64,000 bases of DNA from DATCJA01 sp963814955 (lineage in GTDB: Bacteria > Acidobacteriota > Vicinamibacteria > Vicinamibacterales > UBA2999), in assembly GCA_963814955.1 (NCBI GenBank), contig CAWFEX010000004.1, forward strand, positions 682,001 through 746,000, in the 5' to 3' direction. Each line of letters starts with the position of its first letter. Position 1 is the stretch's first letter. Under the pieces are notes generated by a model that saw nothing but the letters and a program-made list of their open reading frames with translations, was not told the origin of the DNA and searched no databases. The translations under genes were made by a program, and so were the position numbers. Positions 7,678 through 17,819 of the stretch are shown here, piece by piece.

Positions 7678-9011
7678 GTGAGGATCCTCCAGATCACAGC
7701 CGGCGCGGCGGGCATGTACTGTGGCAGCTGTACGCGCGACAACGCACTGGCGCGCGAGCTCCTCGCCCGCGGACACGACGTTACGCTGCTGCCCGTGTAT
7801 ACGCCGACGCGGCCCGACGAGCCGAACGTCAGCCGCAAGCGTGTCCTGTTCGGGGGCATCAGTGTGTACCTGCAGCAGCACGTGCCGCTCTTTCGTTGGA
7901 CACCCCGGCTCCTCGATCGGGTGTGGGACTCTCCGGCGGTGATCGGCGCGTTCGCCAGCCGCGCTATTTCCACCGATGCGCGCCTGCTCGGCGAGCTGAC
8001 CATCTCGATGCTGCAGGGTGAACGCGGCGTGCTCCGGAAGGAGTTCGACAAGCTGGTCGACTGGATTGGCGAGGAACCGCTGCCCGAGATTATCAATCTG
8101 CCGAACTCGCTGCTCATTTCGCTTGCCGCGCCGTTGAAACGCGTGTTTCGGCGCCCGGTGTGCTGCACCCTTCAGGGGGAGGAGCTGTTCCTCGACACCC
8201 TGATGCCGCCATATCGCGATCAGGCGCTTGCATTGATCCGGGAGCAGATCGACGGCATCGATCGGTTCGTCGCGGTCAGCGACTACTGCGCGCGCTTCAT
8301 GTCTCCATATCTCGGAATTCCGGCGTCGCAGATCGGAGTCGTGCCGCTTGGGATCAGCATGGATGGATATCCTCCCGGACCCGGCACCCGGGATCCGGAA
8401 TCCGGGATTCGTGCGCCGTTTACGGTGGGTTACTTTGCGCGGGTTGCTCCTGAAAAGGGGCTGCACGTGCTCGTGGATGCATACGTCCGACTTCGCCGAC
8501 GGACCTCCTCCAGTGCCATGCGGCTGGAAGTCGCCGGTTACCTTGCACGCGCGAACCAGGACTATCTCGATGCGGCGCGGGCGACGCTCGACGCCGCTGG
8601 TCTGGGCGCCGAGTTCTCGTATCGCGGCGAGGTGGACCGGGCTGGCAAGCTGGCGTTTCTGCGGCACCTCGACGTCCTGTCGGTGCCAGCGACATACGAC
8701 GAGCCGAAAGGGATGTTCGTGCTCGAGGCGATGGCAAGCGGTGTGCCTGTCGTGCAGCCGCGGCGAGGGGCGTTCGTCGAGATGGTCGAGCGAACCGGCG
8801 GAGGCTTGCTCGTCCCCCCGATGACCCGGAGGCGCTCGCGGACGGCCTCCATGCACTCTGGAGTTCACCGGATCGACGGTTGGCCCTGGCCGACCGTGCC
8901 GTGCACGGGATCAGCAATCACTACACCGTGAAGCAGTCGGCTGATCGGCTCATCGAGCTCTATAACTCAGTGCTCAGCGGCACCAGGCCGGCAGGGTTGT
9001 CGGTGGCTTAG
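7678..9011 (+). CDS. Glycosyltransferase family 4 (GT-B), frameshifted near 8814-8819
   Basis: A GT-B glycosyltransferase of about 444 residues. The N-terminal lobe begins MRILQITAGAAGMYCGSCTRDN, with the glycine-rich acceptor-side loop. The C-terminal lobe has VGYFARVAPEKGLH and the nucleotide-sugar motif EPKGMFVLEAMASGVPVV, the family's E-x7-E pattern. At a run of six C (8814-8819) the frame is lost. Adding one C restores a normal C-terminus (DDPEALADGLHALW ... IELYNSVL) ending at TAG 9009-9011, while the uncorrected frame ends in unrelated residues near 8931. Most likely one base was missed in sequencing. Residues at about 235-245 come from a palindromic insert (8379-8411). The GTG start follows a repeat element directly. 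Confidence 0.85.
8379..8411. repeat. Palindromic CCGGGATCC-rich insert inside the glycosyltransferase gene
   Basis: An ACCCGGGATCCGGAATCCGGG-like palindromic stretch lies in frame between GISMDGY and the conserved FTVGYFARVAPEKG block, adding about ten residues (GPGTRDPESGIR). It resembles the GGATCCC array inside imuB (62371-62405), so it looks like an inserted repeat that kept the frame. Confidence 0.6.
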
Positions 9012-9024
9012 GGTGAACGTTGTA

Positions 9025-9102
9025 GGTCAAAGGTCAAAGGTTAAAGGGCAAAGGTGCTTTTGCCTTACCTTTGACTTTTGACTTTTGACCTTTGACTTGG
9101 AT
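9025..9102. repeat. Heptamer-phased inverted repeat, AGGTCAA/TTGACCT units
   Basis: The left arm is AGGTCAA, AGGTCAA, AGGTTAA and AGGGCAA units. A short spacer (GGTGCTTTTGCC) is followed by a right arm of complementary TTTGACT/TTTGACC units. It fills the gap between the glycosyltransferase stop and the ABC ATPase start. Confidence 0.85.
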
Positions 9103-9116
9103 TCTTCTGTCTGACC

Positions 9117-9794
<678 letters not shown>

Positions 9795-9810
9795 GTCGAA
9801 AGTCGGCAGA

Positions 9811-9842
9811 ACCTTTGACCTTTTACTTTTGACCTTTGACCT
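9811..9842. repeat. Single-arm heptamer array at the end of a response regulator
   Basis: ACCTTTG, ACCTTTT, ACTTTTG, ACCTTTG units form one arm of the heptamer family without a complementary partner nearby. It supplies the last residues (DQVKGQK) and the stop codon of the minus-strand regulator at 9823-10263. Confidence 0.75.
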
Positions 9843-10263
9843 GGTCCTGCGAACCGCTCCCCGTCAATAAGCGGCGTATTTCGGTGAGGAGGGCATCGGG
9901 AGGACACGGTTTGGGGATGAACCAGTCACAACCCGCAAGCGTCGCGCGCTGCAGATCTGGCGAGTTGTCGCACGCAGTGAGCGCGACGACCGGAATGTGG
10001 GCCGTGCGCGCGTCCGATTTCAATCTTCTGGTTGCCTCCCAGCCATCGAGGATGGGCAGGCTCAGATCCATGATGACCACATCCGGCTGCAGGGCCGAAG
10101 TGTTCTGGATTGCATCGGCGCCGTCGGCGGCCTCGATGACATCGAAGCCGCAGATCGACAGGTGCTTCGCGTACAAACCACGCAAGGCGGCATCATCCTC
10201 GGCGATGAGCAGGAGCGGCCGTGAACGATTGCCGCGACCGGTGAGCTCTGCGGTGGCATTCAT
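9823..10263 (-). CDS. Single-domain response regulator (CheY-like)
   Basis: A 146-residue receiver-only protein. Residues about 20-138 contain the acidic pair in LLIAEDD, a phosphoacceptor aspartate in VVIMDLSLPILDGWE and the conserved lysine in FIPKPCPPD. There is no output domain, so it probably acts by protein contact in a phosphorelay, like CheY or Spo0F. The start at 10263 gives a short tail before the receiver fold; an in-frame ATG four codons upstream is also possible. It is divergent from the large membrane protein at 10315. The last seven residues are encoded by a heptamer repeat, which suggests that the original stop was overwritten when the repeat arrived. Confidence 0.85.
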   Translation of the reverse strand: MNATAELTGRGNRSRPLLLIAEDDAALRGLYAKHLSICGFDVIEAADGADAIQNTSALQPDVVIMDLSLPILDGWEATRRLKSDARTAHIPVVALTACDNSPDLQRATLAGCDWFIPKPCPPDALLTEIRRLLTGSGSQDQVKGQK

Positions 10264-10314
10264 CCGCTCGATTATCACATGTGCCTTTCTGGCGTCTGAT
10301 ATAGTCGGCGCAGG

Positions 10315-12786
10315 ATGAGCTATTTCGACACCATATCGGAGCCTGCAGCCGACCTCGAGACCGGCCGCAAATGGCTGCCGGCCCTGCTGCTGCTCTTCAT
10401 CGGATCCGGTTGTGCGGCACTCATATACGAAGTCGTCTGGTTTCAGCTCCTTCAACTGTCGGTGGGTTCTTCAGCGGTCTCACTCGGAATCCTTCTGGGC
10501 ATCTTCATGGGCGGCATGTGCCTCGGAAGTTTTCTGCTGCCGCGATTCATCAGCGCGCGGCATCACCCGCTGCGTGTATACGGGTTTCTGGAGCTCGGGA
10601 TCGGGGCCTTCGGCCTGATCGTTCTAGTCGTCGTGCCGCTGATCGGCGGGTTCTACACAACCATTGCCGGCACCGGACAGGCGAGCCTCTTTCTTCGGGC
10701 GATTGTCGCCGGTATTTGCCTGCTGCCGCCGACCGTACTGATGGGGGCAACGCTCCCCGCAATCGCCCGATGGGTGAAGGCGACGCCCTCGGGTGTCGCA
10801 TGGCTCGGCTATTTCTACGGCGGCAATATCACCGGCGCCGTCGTCGGGTGCGTACTGGCTGGTTTTTACCTTCTGCGCCTGTACGACATGCCCACTGCCA
10901 CTTACGTGGCCGTGGCAGTCAACGTGCTCGTGGCGCTCCTGGGGTTCGCCATCGCGCGCGTCACACCGTACACACCCGCTGACGACAATAAGGAAGTCGC
11001 TGCACCGCCGCCGGAGTCCCGGCTGATCTATGTGGCGATTGCGCTGTCGGGGCTCACCGCGCTCGGCTCCGAGGTGGTGTGGACCCGGGTGTTGTCGCTG
11101 CTCTTCGGTGCGACGACTTACACGTTTTCGCTGATCCTTGCGGTATTTCTCGTTGGTCTCGGGATCGGCAGCACTATCGGCGCGGATCTTGCGCGGCGCC
11201 TGCCCAGGCCTCGCATTGCGCTTGGCTGGTGCCAGCTCCTGTTGTGCGTGACGATCGCGTGGGCTGCCTACGCGACCGGCGAGTCGCTGCCGTACTGGCC
11301 CATCAATCCGTCCATTTCAACCGACCCGTCATACAACTTTCAGCTCGATCTGATGCGTGCGGTCTGGGTGATGCTGCCCTCGACACTGTTGTGGGGCGCA
11401 AGCTTTCCGCTGGCGCTCGGCGCGGTGGCGCGGGACACCTCGGATCCGGGCCGGCTCGTCGGGAGTGTTTACGCGGCCAATACGGTCGGCGCGATCGTCG
11501 GCGCGCTGGTCAGCGGTCTCGTGCTGCTGGGCACCGTTGGCAGTCAGGTGACGCAGCAGGTTCTCATAGGCATCGCCGGGATGTCGGGTCTTCTGCTTCT
11601 CGTCGGCGTGTCGCCGAATGACGGCCCGCAAGAAGGACTCAGCGCGCGAAAAGCCGCCGTGCTCGTCGCAGCTGTCTGTGTGGGGGCGATTGCTCTTGCG
11701 CGCGCTGTCCCGCCGCTGCCGGGCCTGCTCGTCGCTTACGGAAGGTTTGCGGCCACATGGGTCGGGATCAACCAGATCGTGTACGTCGGCGAGGGCATCA
11801 CTGCTGCGGTGGCGGTTTCGCGAACTCCCGATGGCGTCGTCAACTACCACAACGCGGGCAAGATCCAGGCGTCCAGCGAGCCGCAGGACATGCGGCTGCA
11901 GCGGATGCTGGGTCACATCACGACGCTGGTGCCGAAGAATCCGGCCAAGGTGCTCGTGATTGGCTGCGGAGCGGGTGTAACGGCGGGAGCGGTGTCGGTT
12001 GACCCGATGGTCAAGGAGGAGACCATTGCCGAGATCGAGCCACTTGTGCCGCGCGTGGTGTCTACCTACTTCTCCGAGCACAACTTCGACGTCGTCCGCA
12101 ACCCGAAGGTCCGTGTCCACCTCGACGACGCCCGGCACTACCTGTTGACGACGAGCGAACGGTTCGACGCGATCACCTCCGACCCGCTCGATCCATGGGT
12201 CAAGGGGGCCGCGACGCTCTACACACGCGAGTTCTTCCAGGTCGTGAAAGACCACCTGAATCCCGGCGGGGTCGTCACGCTGTTCGTGCAGCTGTACGAA
12301 AGCAACGACGCGGCGGTGAAGAGCGAGATTGCCACTTTCCTCGAGGCCTTTCCGAACGGGGCCGTCTTCGCCAACACCGTCAACAACCAGGGATACGACC
12401 TGGTGCTGTTCGGCCAACTCGGGAGCGAGCGCATCAACGTGGACGCTGTCCAAGCGCGCCTCGCATCGCCAGAGGGCGCGCCAATCCGTCAGTCGCTGTC
12501 GCAGATCGGCATCAATTCCGCTGTCGAACTGTTCGGGACATACGCGGGAAACCGGATGGATATGGCGGGCTGGCTGAAAGACGCGGTGATTAATACCGAT
12601 CGCAACCTTCGGTTGCAATACCTGGCCGGGCTCGGCCTGAACCTGTACCAGAGCGCGTCGATTTACCAGCGCATGATCGCGGACACGCAGTACCCGGAGC
12701 ATCTGTTTGAAGGGTCATCAGCCACGCTCGACGCGCTCCGTTCGCAGATCCAGCGTTCCCTGAACGCCTCGCGACCCTCCTACTGA
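10315..12786 (+). CDS. Fused membrane protein-spermidine synthase-like protein
   Basis: An 823-residue protein. Residues about 20-460 form two sets of membrane helices (first LPALLLLFIGSGCAALIYEV, then a second start at LIYVAIALSGLTALGSEVVW), the duplicated transporter-like part of this family. Residues about 490-720 are a Rossmann methyltransferase-like domain of the spermidine-synthase type: VLVIGCGAGVTAGAVS is the nucleotide loop, and VHLDDARHYL and ITSDPLDPWV match the DGR and D-x-L-DP blocks. In Acidobacteriota these fusions are widespread, and polyamine synthesis has not been shown for most of them. The tail (about 760-823) is unrelated to SpeE. The start overlaps the divergent regulator's control region. 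Confidence 0.8.
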   Translation: MSYFDTISEPAADLETGRKWLPALLLLFIGSGCAALIYEVVWFQLLQLSVGSSAVSLGILLGIFMGGMCLGSFLLPRFISARHHPLRVYGFLELGIGAFGLIVLVVVPLIGGFYTTIAGTGQASLFLRAIVAGICLLPPTVLMGATLPAIARWVKATPSGVAWLGYFYGGNITGAVVGCVLAGFYLLRLYDMPTATYVAVAVNVLVALLGFAIARVTPYTPADDNKEVAAPPPESRLIYVAIALSGLTALGSEVVWTRVLSLLFGATTYTFSLILAVFLVGLGIGSTIGADLARRLPRPRIALGWCQLLLCVTIAWAAYATGESLPYWPINPSISTDPSYNFQLDLMRAVWVMLPSTLLWGASFPLALGAVARDTSDPGRLVGSVYAANTVGAIVGALVSGLVLLGTVGSQVTQQVLIGIAGMSGLLLLVGVSPNDGPQEGLSARKAAVLVAAVCVGAIALARAVPPLPGLLVAYGRFAATWVGINQIVYVGEGITAAVAVSRTPDGVVNYHNAGKIQASSEPQDMRLQRMLGHITTLVPKNPAKVLVIGCGAGVTAGAVSVDPMVKEETIAEIEPLVPRVVSTYFSEHNFDVVRNPKVRVHLDDARHYLLTTSERFDAITSDPLDPWVKGAATLYTREFFQVVKDHLNPGGVVTLFVQLYESNDAAVKSEIATFLEAFPNGAVFANTVNNQGYDLVLFGQLGSERINVDAVQARLASPEGAPIRQSLSQIGINSAVELFGTYAGNRMDMAGWLKDAVINTDRNLRLQYLAGLGLNLYQSASIYQRMIADTQYPEHLFEGSSATLDALRSQIQRSLNASRPSY

Positions 12787-12893
12787 GGGGTCTGACCCTC
12801 CCGGGGTTTTCCCTTGCGTGCCGCGAGCCGTGGGCGCAGAATTTCCGCCAGATACGCCTCGGAACCTCGTAGGACGGCAAAAGGAGGCCCCAC

Positions 12894-14031
12894 ATGAACG
12901 TCAAGTCACCGGGAGCGGTGTTCAGGATCCTGGGTCTGGCGTTGACGATCGCCCTCGCCGGGGCAGTATCGTTGACGGCGCAGCAGCCAGGGTCGCAACC
13001 CGCGGAACAGTTCTTACAAAAACATCCAGGTCATGAAAGGCATGCCGGCGCATCTGATGCAGCCAACCATGCAGCTCATGGAAATTGCGCTCGGCGTGCA
13101 TTGTGTCTACTGTCACGATGCGGATAACACGAAGCGCGAAGCCGATTCCAAGCCTCAGAAAGCAATTGCACGCCGGATGATCCAGATGGTGAGCGACATC
13201 AACCGCACTCAATTTGCCGGTCGGGAGGTCGTCACCTGTTTCACGTGTCATCAGGGGAGCACGAGACCGTCAACGGTGCTTCCGTACAACGGTGAGGAAG
13301 GACGCCCGGGTCCCGCCCAGGTCGCGGGCACGACGCCGACGCCCGATCAGCTCCTTGAACGCTACACGACCGCACTCGGCGGCGCCGAGGCGATCGCAAA
13401 GGTATCGAGCCGCACATTCAAGGGAACCGTCACCAACTATTCTCACCTCGATGAGGTCCATCCGGAACGCGCGCCGACGACGGTGACGCCGATCGAGATT
13501 CTCGCGAAGGGTGCGGACAAGCGCATGACGGTCCAGCAGAATATTGCGGCGGCGGCCGTCACCACCTACAACGGGACAGCGAGCTGGACGAGAGCAGGGA
13601 ATGCGGCAGCGATCGATCTTCGACCTGACCTCGCCGAAGTGGCGAGGCTCGAGAACGCTGTATTGTTCCCGACTCAATTCAAACAGCTTCTGACCAACCT
13701 CAAGGTCGAGGGACAGGAAAAGGTCGGCGAGCGGACGGCGTGGGTTGTCTCCGGCAGCTCACAGTGGCTGCCGCAGGTGAAGCTGTACTTCGACAGGGAC
13801 ACCGCCTATCTCCTCAGCCTGTCGTACCAGCAGAAGTCGCACTACTGCTGTCATGTATTCAGAATCGACTACGACGACTTCTATGTCACGAACGGGATCC
13901 GGGTACCGATGGAGTGGACCGTAAACGGTCCGCGAGAATCGATCCTGGAATACGAGATCGATTCCGTCGAGGTGACTCCGATCGAAGACTCGAGGTTTGC
14001 CCGGCCGGCGCCTGCCACCGCGCAGCGATAG
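12894..14031 (+). CDS. Reaction-centre-type dihaem cytochrome c with C-terminal domain, frameshifted near 13014
   Basis: A periplasmic c-type cytochrome. AGGAGG sits just before the ATG at 12894 and a signal peptide follows (about residues 1-30, ending LTAQQ). After codon 40 the frame shifts: dropping one T at 13014-13015 gives AEQFYKNIQVMKGMPAHLM, the conserved start of the photosynthetic-reaction-centre cytochrome subunit family. Two haem sites, CVYCH and CFTCH, follow about 55 residues apart. The last 230 residues (from about TPDQLLERYTTALGGAEAI) form a beta-rich domain like that of bacterial outer-membrane lipoprotein carriers. The family is common in non-phototrophic Acidobacteriota, so photosynthesis is not implied. 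One extra base is more likely than a real mutation. Confidence 0.8.
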
Positions 14032-14037
14032 AGTCAC

Positions 14038-14120
14038 GAAGGCCACGAATTAGACGAAGGCCACGAAGCAGACGAAGGTCACGAATCCCTCAAGCAGGGA
14101 TTCTCGTGACCTTCGGGCCT
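14038..14120. repeat. Tandem 9-bp repeat with inverted end
   Basis: Five 9-bp units alternate AGGCCACGA and AGACGA-containing forms, followed by an inverted pair (TCACGAATCCCT ... AGGGATTCTCGTGA). The element sits between the convergent ends of the cytochrome and glgC and could act as a hairpin barrier to both transcripts. Confidence 0.75.
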
Positions 14121-14125
14121 TGTGG

Positions 14126-15391
14126 TCAAACCACGGTCCCGGGCGCAATTATGCCGCCCTTGGGCACGACGATAATTCCGCCGCGAATGTAGAACCCATC
14201 CCCATCGGCATGCTCGACACCGCGCTCGTTCACGAGCCGGACACCGTCGCCGATGCGTGCGTTCTTGTCGACGATGACGCGGTCGAGGACGACGTCCCGT
14301 CCGATGCCGAGCTTCGGGACGCCGGGCGGCGGATCGCCGTCCTCATAAAAGTCATCGCCAAGCAGCACCGATCTCGTGACCCGGGCGCCCGACCGGATGT
14401 GGCTGCGCAGCCCGACGACCGACTCCTCGATGTGGCAGCGGTCGAGAAAACATCCATCCACGACGATGGAGGTGCGCACCACGCAATCGGTGAGACGCGA
14501 GCCCGGAAGATGGCGCAGGTGCGTATAGATTTGGTACGTCGGATCCCAGAAACGGAACGGGGCCGCGGGCCGGCCCAGCATGACGTTTGCCTGATAAAAG
14601 GATTCGATCGTTCCGACATCGGCCCAATACCCGCGATAGACATACGGTTTCACGCGGTATTGACTCAGCGCGGCCGGTATCAGCTCGCGCCCGAAGTCGT
14701 GGCCCGGCTCCTTTTCGAGCAGCTCGAGGATGGCCCGCCGGGTAAACACATAAATACCCATCGACGCCATGAACGGCTGTTCCTCGTTATGCCTCGCGAA
14801 GGTCGCGTTCGGTGGAATGCTCCGGCCAATCTCGCTCAGGCGATTCGCATTCGGTTTCTCCTCGAAGGCGACAATCCGGCCCGCCGCGTCGAACCGGAAG
14901 ATCCCCATGTGCGTCGCGGTCTCCGGATCCACCGGCTGGGCGCCGATCGTGATGTCGGCGTCCGTGTCCTTGTGCGTCCAAATGAGCTCCGAGTAATCCA
15001 TCCGATACAGGTGATCGCCCGCGAGGATGAGATAGAGATCGGCTTCGTGCTGCGCGATGTGTCGTACCGCTTGCCGGACCGCGTCGGCGGTTCCCTGATA
15101 CCAGTGAGGGTTGTCAGGTGTCTGCTCGGCGGCAAGGATCTCGACGAACCCGCCGGAGAACCTGTCCAGTTGGTAGGTGTTGTTGATGTGGCGATTGAGC
15201 GATGCGGAATTGAACTGGGTGAGCACGAAGATGCGCCGGATGTCGGCGTGCAGGCACCCGCTGACCGGCACGTCAACGAGGCGGTACTTGCCGCCAATCG
15301 GGACCGCTGGCTTCGACCGTGTTGCGGTGAGAGGAAACAGGCGCGTTCCCTGGCCGCCACCGAGGATGACGGCAAGCGTGTCACTGAACAT
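14126..15391 (-). CDS. glgC: Glucose-1-phosphate adenylyltransferase (ADP-glucose pyrophosphorylase)
   Basis: A 421-residue enzyme making ADP-glucose from ATP and glucose-1-phosphate, the first committed step of glycogen synthesis. The N-terminal GGGQGTRLFPLT (11-22) is the nucleotide-binding loop; KPAVPIGGKYRLVD carries the activator-site lysine region; ILAGDHLYRMDY contains the catalytic aspartate; and GYWADVGTIESFYQANV is the sugar-phosphate block. The C-terminal 110 residues are a left-handed beta-helix with hexapeptide repeats ending in GGIIVVPKGGIIAPGTVV. It stands alone on the minus strand. Sequence and length are normal, and no lesion was seen. Confidence 0.95.
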   Translation of the reverse strand: MFSDTLAVILGGGQGTRLFPLTATRSKPAVPIGGKYRLVDVPVSGCLHADIRRIFVLTQFNSASLNRHINNTYQLDRFSGGFVEILAAEQTPDNPHWYQGTADAVRQAVRHIAQHEADLYLILAGDHLYRMDYSELIWTHKDTDADITIGAQPVDPETATHMGIFRFDAAGRIVAFEEKPNANRLSEIGRSIPPNATFARHNEEQPFMASMGIYVFTRRAILELLEKEPGHDFGRELIPAALSQYRVKPYVYRGYWADVGTIESFYQANVMLGRPAAPFRFWDPTYQIYTHLRHLPGSRLTDCVVRTSIVVDGCFLDRCHIEESVVGLRSHIRSGARVTRSVLLGDDFYEDGDPPPGVPKLGIGRDVVLDRVIVDKNARIGDGVRLVNERGVEHADGDGFYIRGGIIVVPKGGIIAPGTVV

Positions 15392-15436
15392 GGGGACCGG
15401 CTGACAGTGGCGTGTGGCTAGGAACCTGGACTCTGT

Positions 15437-15562
15437 AAGTCAAAAGTCAAAGGTCAAAAGTCAAAGGTAAAGGTCAAAGGTCAAAGGTCAAAGGTCAAAG
15501 GTCAAAGGTCAAAGGTCAAAGGTCAAAGGTCAAAGGTCAAAAGTCAAAAGTCAAAGTCAAAG
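15437..15562. repeat. Long tandem heptamer array (AGGTCAA)n
   Basis: About eighteen 7-bp units, mostly AGGTCAA with some AAGTCAA and one 6-bp slip, run in one direction only. It is the longest heptamer tract in the window and has no complementary arm. It lies between the start of glgC and the end of the following membrane-protein gene, both on the minus strand. Confidence 0.9.
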
Positions 15563-15630
15563 GTCCGGGCCAAACGCACGGGTCACAGCGCGGTGAGTAG
15601 CTTAGTGCAAAGCTGTCGCGGTGCGACAGA

Positions 15631-17605
15631 TCAATGTGCCGGCTGGGGCGGGGCGGGTGTGTAAAGCTCGAACGCGCCTTCGCTACCGACGATCTCGAGC
15701 GAGAACGCCTGGACGGCGAATTCGCGGAGCGCCGCCGGCGTGCGAGCCTTGTCGACCACCACGAAGCCCACATTGGCGCGCCGGACGAAGGACGGTCCCG
15801 CTTCGACAAGGGACTGCCGGCGTGAAGCGTCAATCGGTTTGCCCTCGCTCAACCAGATGAGCGCATCGACCATCGGATCGCGACGCGCATCCTCCAACCG
15901 GCGGCGAGATACGCGCGACAGGTATCCGCCAATAAGGGGCTTTTCGTGGGCGGTCTGGAAGAACTGCGTTCGGGCCGTGTAGTTGCCAACGCTTTGCGTG
16001 CCGTCACGGATCCCGCTGGGGAGCTCGAGCACTCGAACGTCACCAGGCACCTCCGCGATGTAGCGATAGATGCGGGGGATCTCCGCCGAATACAGCGGGC
16101 GTGGCGACGGCAGCAGCTCGAACAGCAGGAGCGCACCCGCCGTCAGGGTCACGAGTTGTCGGCGCTCGGGCCAGCGGCGGACGAGCCAGCACAGCGCTGC
16201 AGCAAAGAGAATCGCGACAGCGAGCATGACGACGACACTGAAACGCCCGGGTGTGCGGGCGAGCCCGACGATCGGAACGTAGCGAAGAAGAGCCCAGGGG
16301 CCGGGGACGTGAGTGTTCATGCCGAGCACATGAATGAAGGGACCCAGCGCGAGGGTTCCGAAGAAAATCGCCAGGCCGGCCCAGAAGCGTGGCACCCGCC
16401 ATCCCGTGCGCCACGCCAGGATCATGACGATCGGCGCCACCCACGTCAGCGACGCCACGTTCTCGAAGTAGGCGTCCGCCCTCGATCCTGTCAACCAGTC
16501 GCGAATCGCGAGTGGCGCAAGCCAGTGGTTCGGATTGGGCAGCACGAATGCCGCGAGGTCGACGCCGTGCGGGCTGCTCCGCCAGTAGATCGTTTCCGAG
16601 TCCCAGCGCCCTTCCGCGATTCTCACGCCCACCGCATAGAGCACCGGCGACAGCATGGCTGCCGCAACGATGGCTGATGCAGAGCCGAGACGCATCACCT
16701 GCATCAGTGCCGCGGTGTTGAACCGCACCAGATTCGGACGATAGGACCATGCAATGCGCAAACACGCCAGCAGCGTCAACACCAGCATCGGCGTGTACAA
16801 GCTCCTCATGCTGGTCACGCGGCCGAGAATGGTGAACTGCCAGCCGCCGCTGATCAGCATCGCCAGGACGAGGCCCGCCACACAAAACATGAGGAGATCG
16901 AGCGTCCACGGGACAGCACGGTGCCGGCTGGGCTGCGGTTGCCGCTTGATCGTCAGTACGCGTCCCGCCATGAATGCGGCGGCGATGATCACGCAGTACA
17001 CCGCATAGTACGCATCGGTGCTTGCCGCCCAGCAGCACGTCGCGCCGAGCGCCACGGCATCGCGTATTCGCTGTCGTTCGGCAGCCCGCAGCAGCAGGAG
17101 CAGGAACACGGCCAGCGGCGCCGCCGCCACCAGGCTGAAGTGTCCTCCTCCCCGAGTCACGAGAATCGGGCTCCAGGCAAACAGCAGGCCCGCGAGCCAC
17201 GGCTCCACCGTGCCACCGGTGATGTGACGGGCGAGCAGGAACGTGGCGTACCCGGTCAGTACAGGTCATCAGCAGGTACACCAGGTTGAACGTCGCAACC
17301 ACCCCCAGCCAGGGGATAAAGGGCAAAGCCACCAGATCCTGGAACGCGGTGTAGTTGTGAAGGCTCAGGTTGGCGCGTCCGCTGAGGGAAAAGATCTTGT
17401 CGGTGAAGTACGGTGAGCTGCGGTTCTCCACCAGCTCATGGTGGAAGACCCACTGGTTCCACACGTATACACCGGTGTCGCCGGCCGGCGATCCGGTCAG
17501 GTGTGTCGTGATGTTGGGGACAAGCGGCCAGGTGAAGACCACCGCGATCGCCGCGTAGCCCAGCACCGCCCAGAGATGGCACTTCCAGCGGCTCGAATAA
17601 ATCAT
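15631..17605 (-). CDS. Large polytopic membrane protein, GT-C-like, frameshifted near 17260
   Basis: About 657 residues with ten or more membrane segments, followed by a soluble tail (from about PGDVRVLELPSGIRDGT). The first section (MIYSSRWKCHLWAVLGYAAIAVVFTWP) starts at 17605. At about 17260 one extra base breaks the frame: removing it joins FNLVYLLMTC to LTGYATFLLARHITGGTVEPWLAGLLFAWSP, a smooth continuation. The early GDTGVYVWNQWVFHHEL region with an acidic residue in the first loop resembles GT-C glycosyltransferases, which use polyprenyl-linked sugars, but no diagnostic motif is certain. The C-terminal part may face the periplasm. I treat the lesion as a probable read error. Confidence 0.7.
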
Positions 17606-17690
17606 GAGTGCGAGGGAGGTACAAAGCCGCGGACGAGCGCAGCCTAATCGACCGGGCGGAGCGGCGTCAAGACAGGACAGGAACGGACAG

Positions 17691-17713
17691 GAGGGCCGGC
17701 AAAGCCGGCCCTC
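17691..17713 (+). repeat. GC-rich hairpin followed by a T-run
   Basis: A perfect 10-bp stem (GAGGGCCGGC / GCCGGCCCTC, loop AAA) is followed by CC and five T on the plus strand. Its form is that of an intrinsic terminator, but no plus-strand gene precedes it; the two minus-strand genes around it would meet it with the T-run upstream. It may be a REP-like repeat. Confidence 0.5.
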
Positions 17714-17819
17714 CCTTTTTGGAGCGATGCGCCTTACGGTGTGCCTTTGGTTCAGGTCCCCGAGATGGCAAAGGTCATTCCTGCGGCGCCCGGCTCCGGC
17801 GGGTTCGGTCCGCTGGTCG

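Noticed and set aside
11329..12702. Long open frame on the minus strand opposite the spermidine-synthase-like gene
   Set aside because: It lies wholly inside a well-recognised plus-strand gene and has an amino-acid composition rich in R, H and Q typical of a shadow frame.
12894..13127. Separate short gene encoding a 77-residue protein at the start of the cytochrome
   Set aside because: It has the signal peptide of the cytochrome and becomes nonsense after a one-base shift; the two frames are one gene.
12894..14031. Evidence for phototrophy from the reaction-centre-type cytochrome
   Set aside because: The family is widespread in non-phototrophic Acidobacteriota, and no other photosynthesis gene is in the window.
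15437..15562. Regular repeats that might suggest a CRISPR array
   Set aside because: Units are 7 bp and contiguous, without unique spacers, and there is no cas gene.
17691..17713. Apparent intrinsic terminator
   Set aside because: The T-run is on the plus strand but no plus-strand gene precedes it; I list it as a repeat instead.
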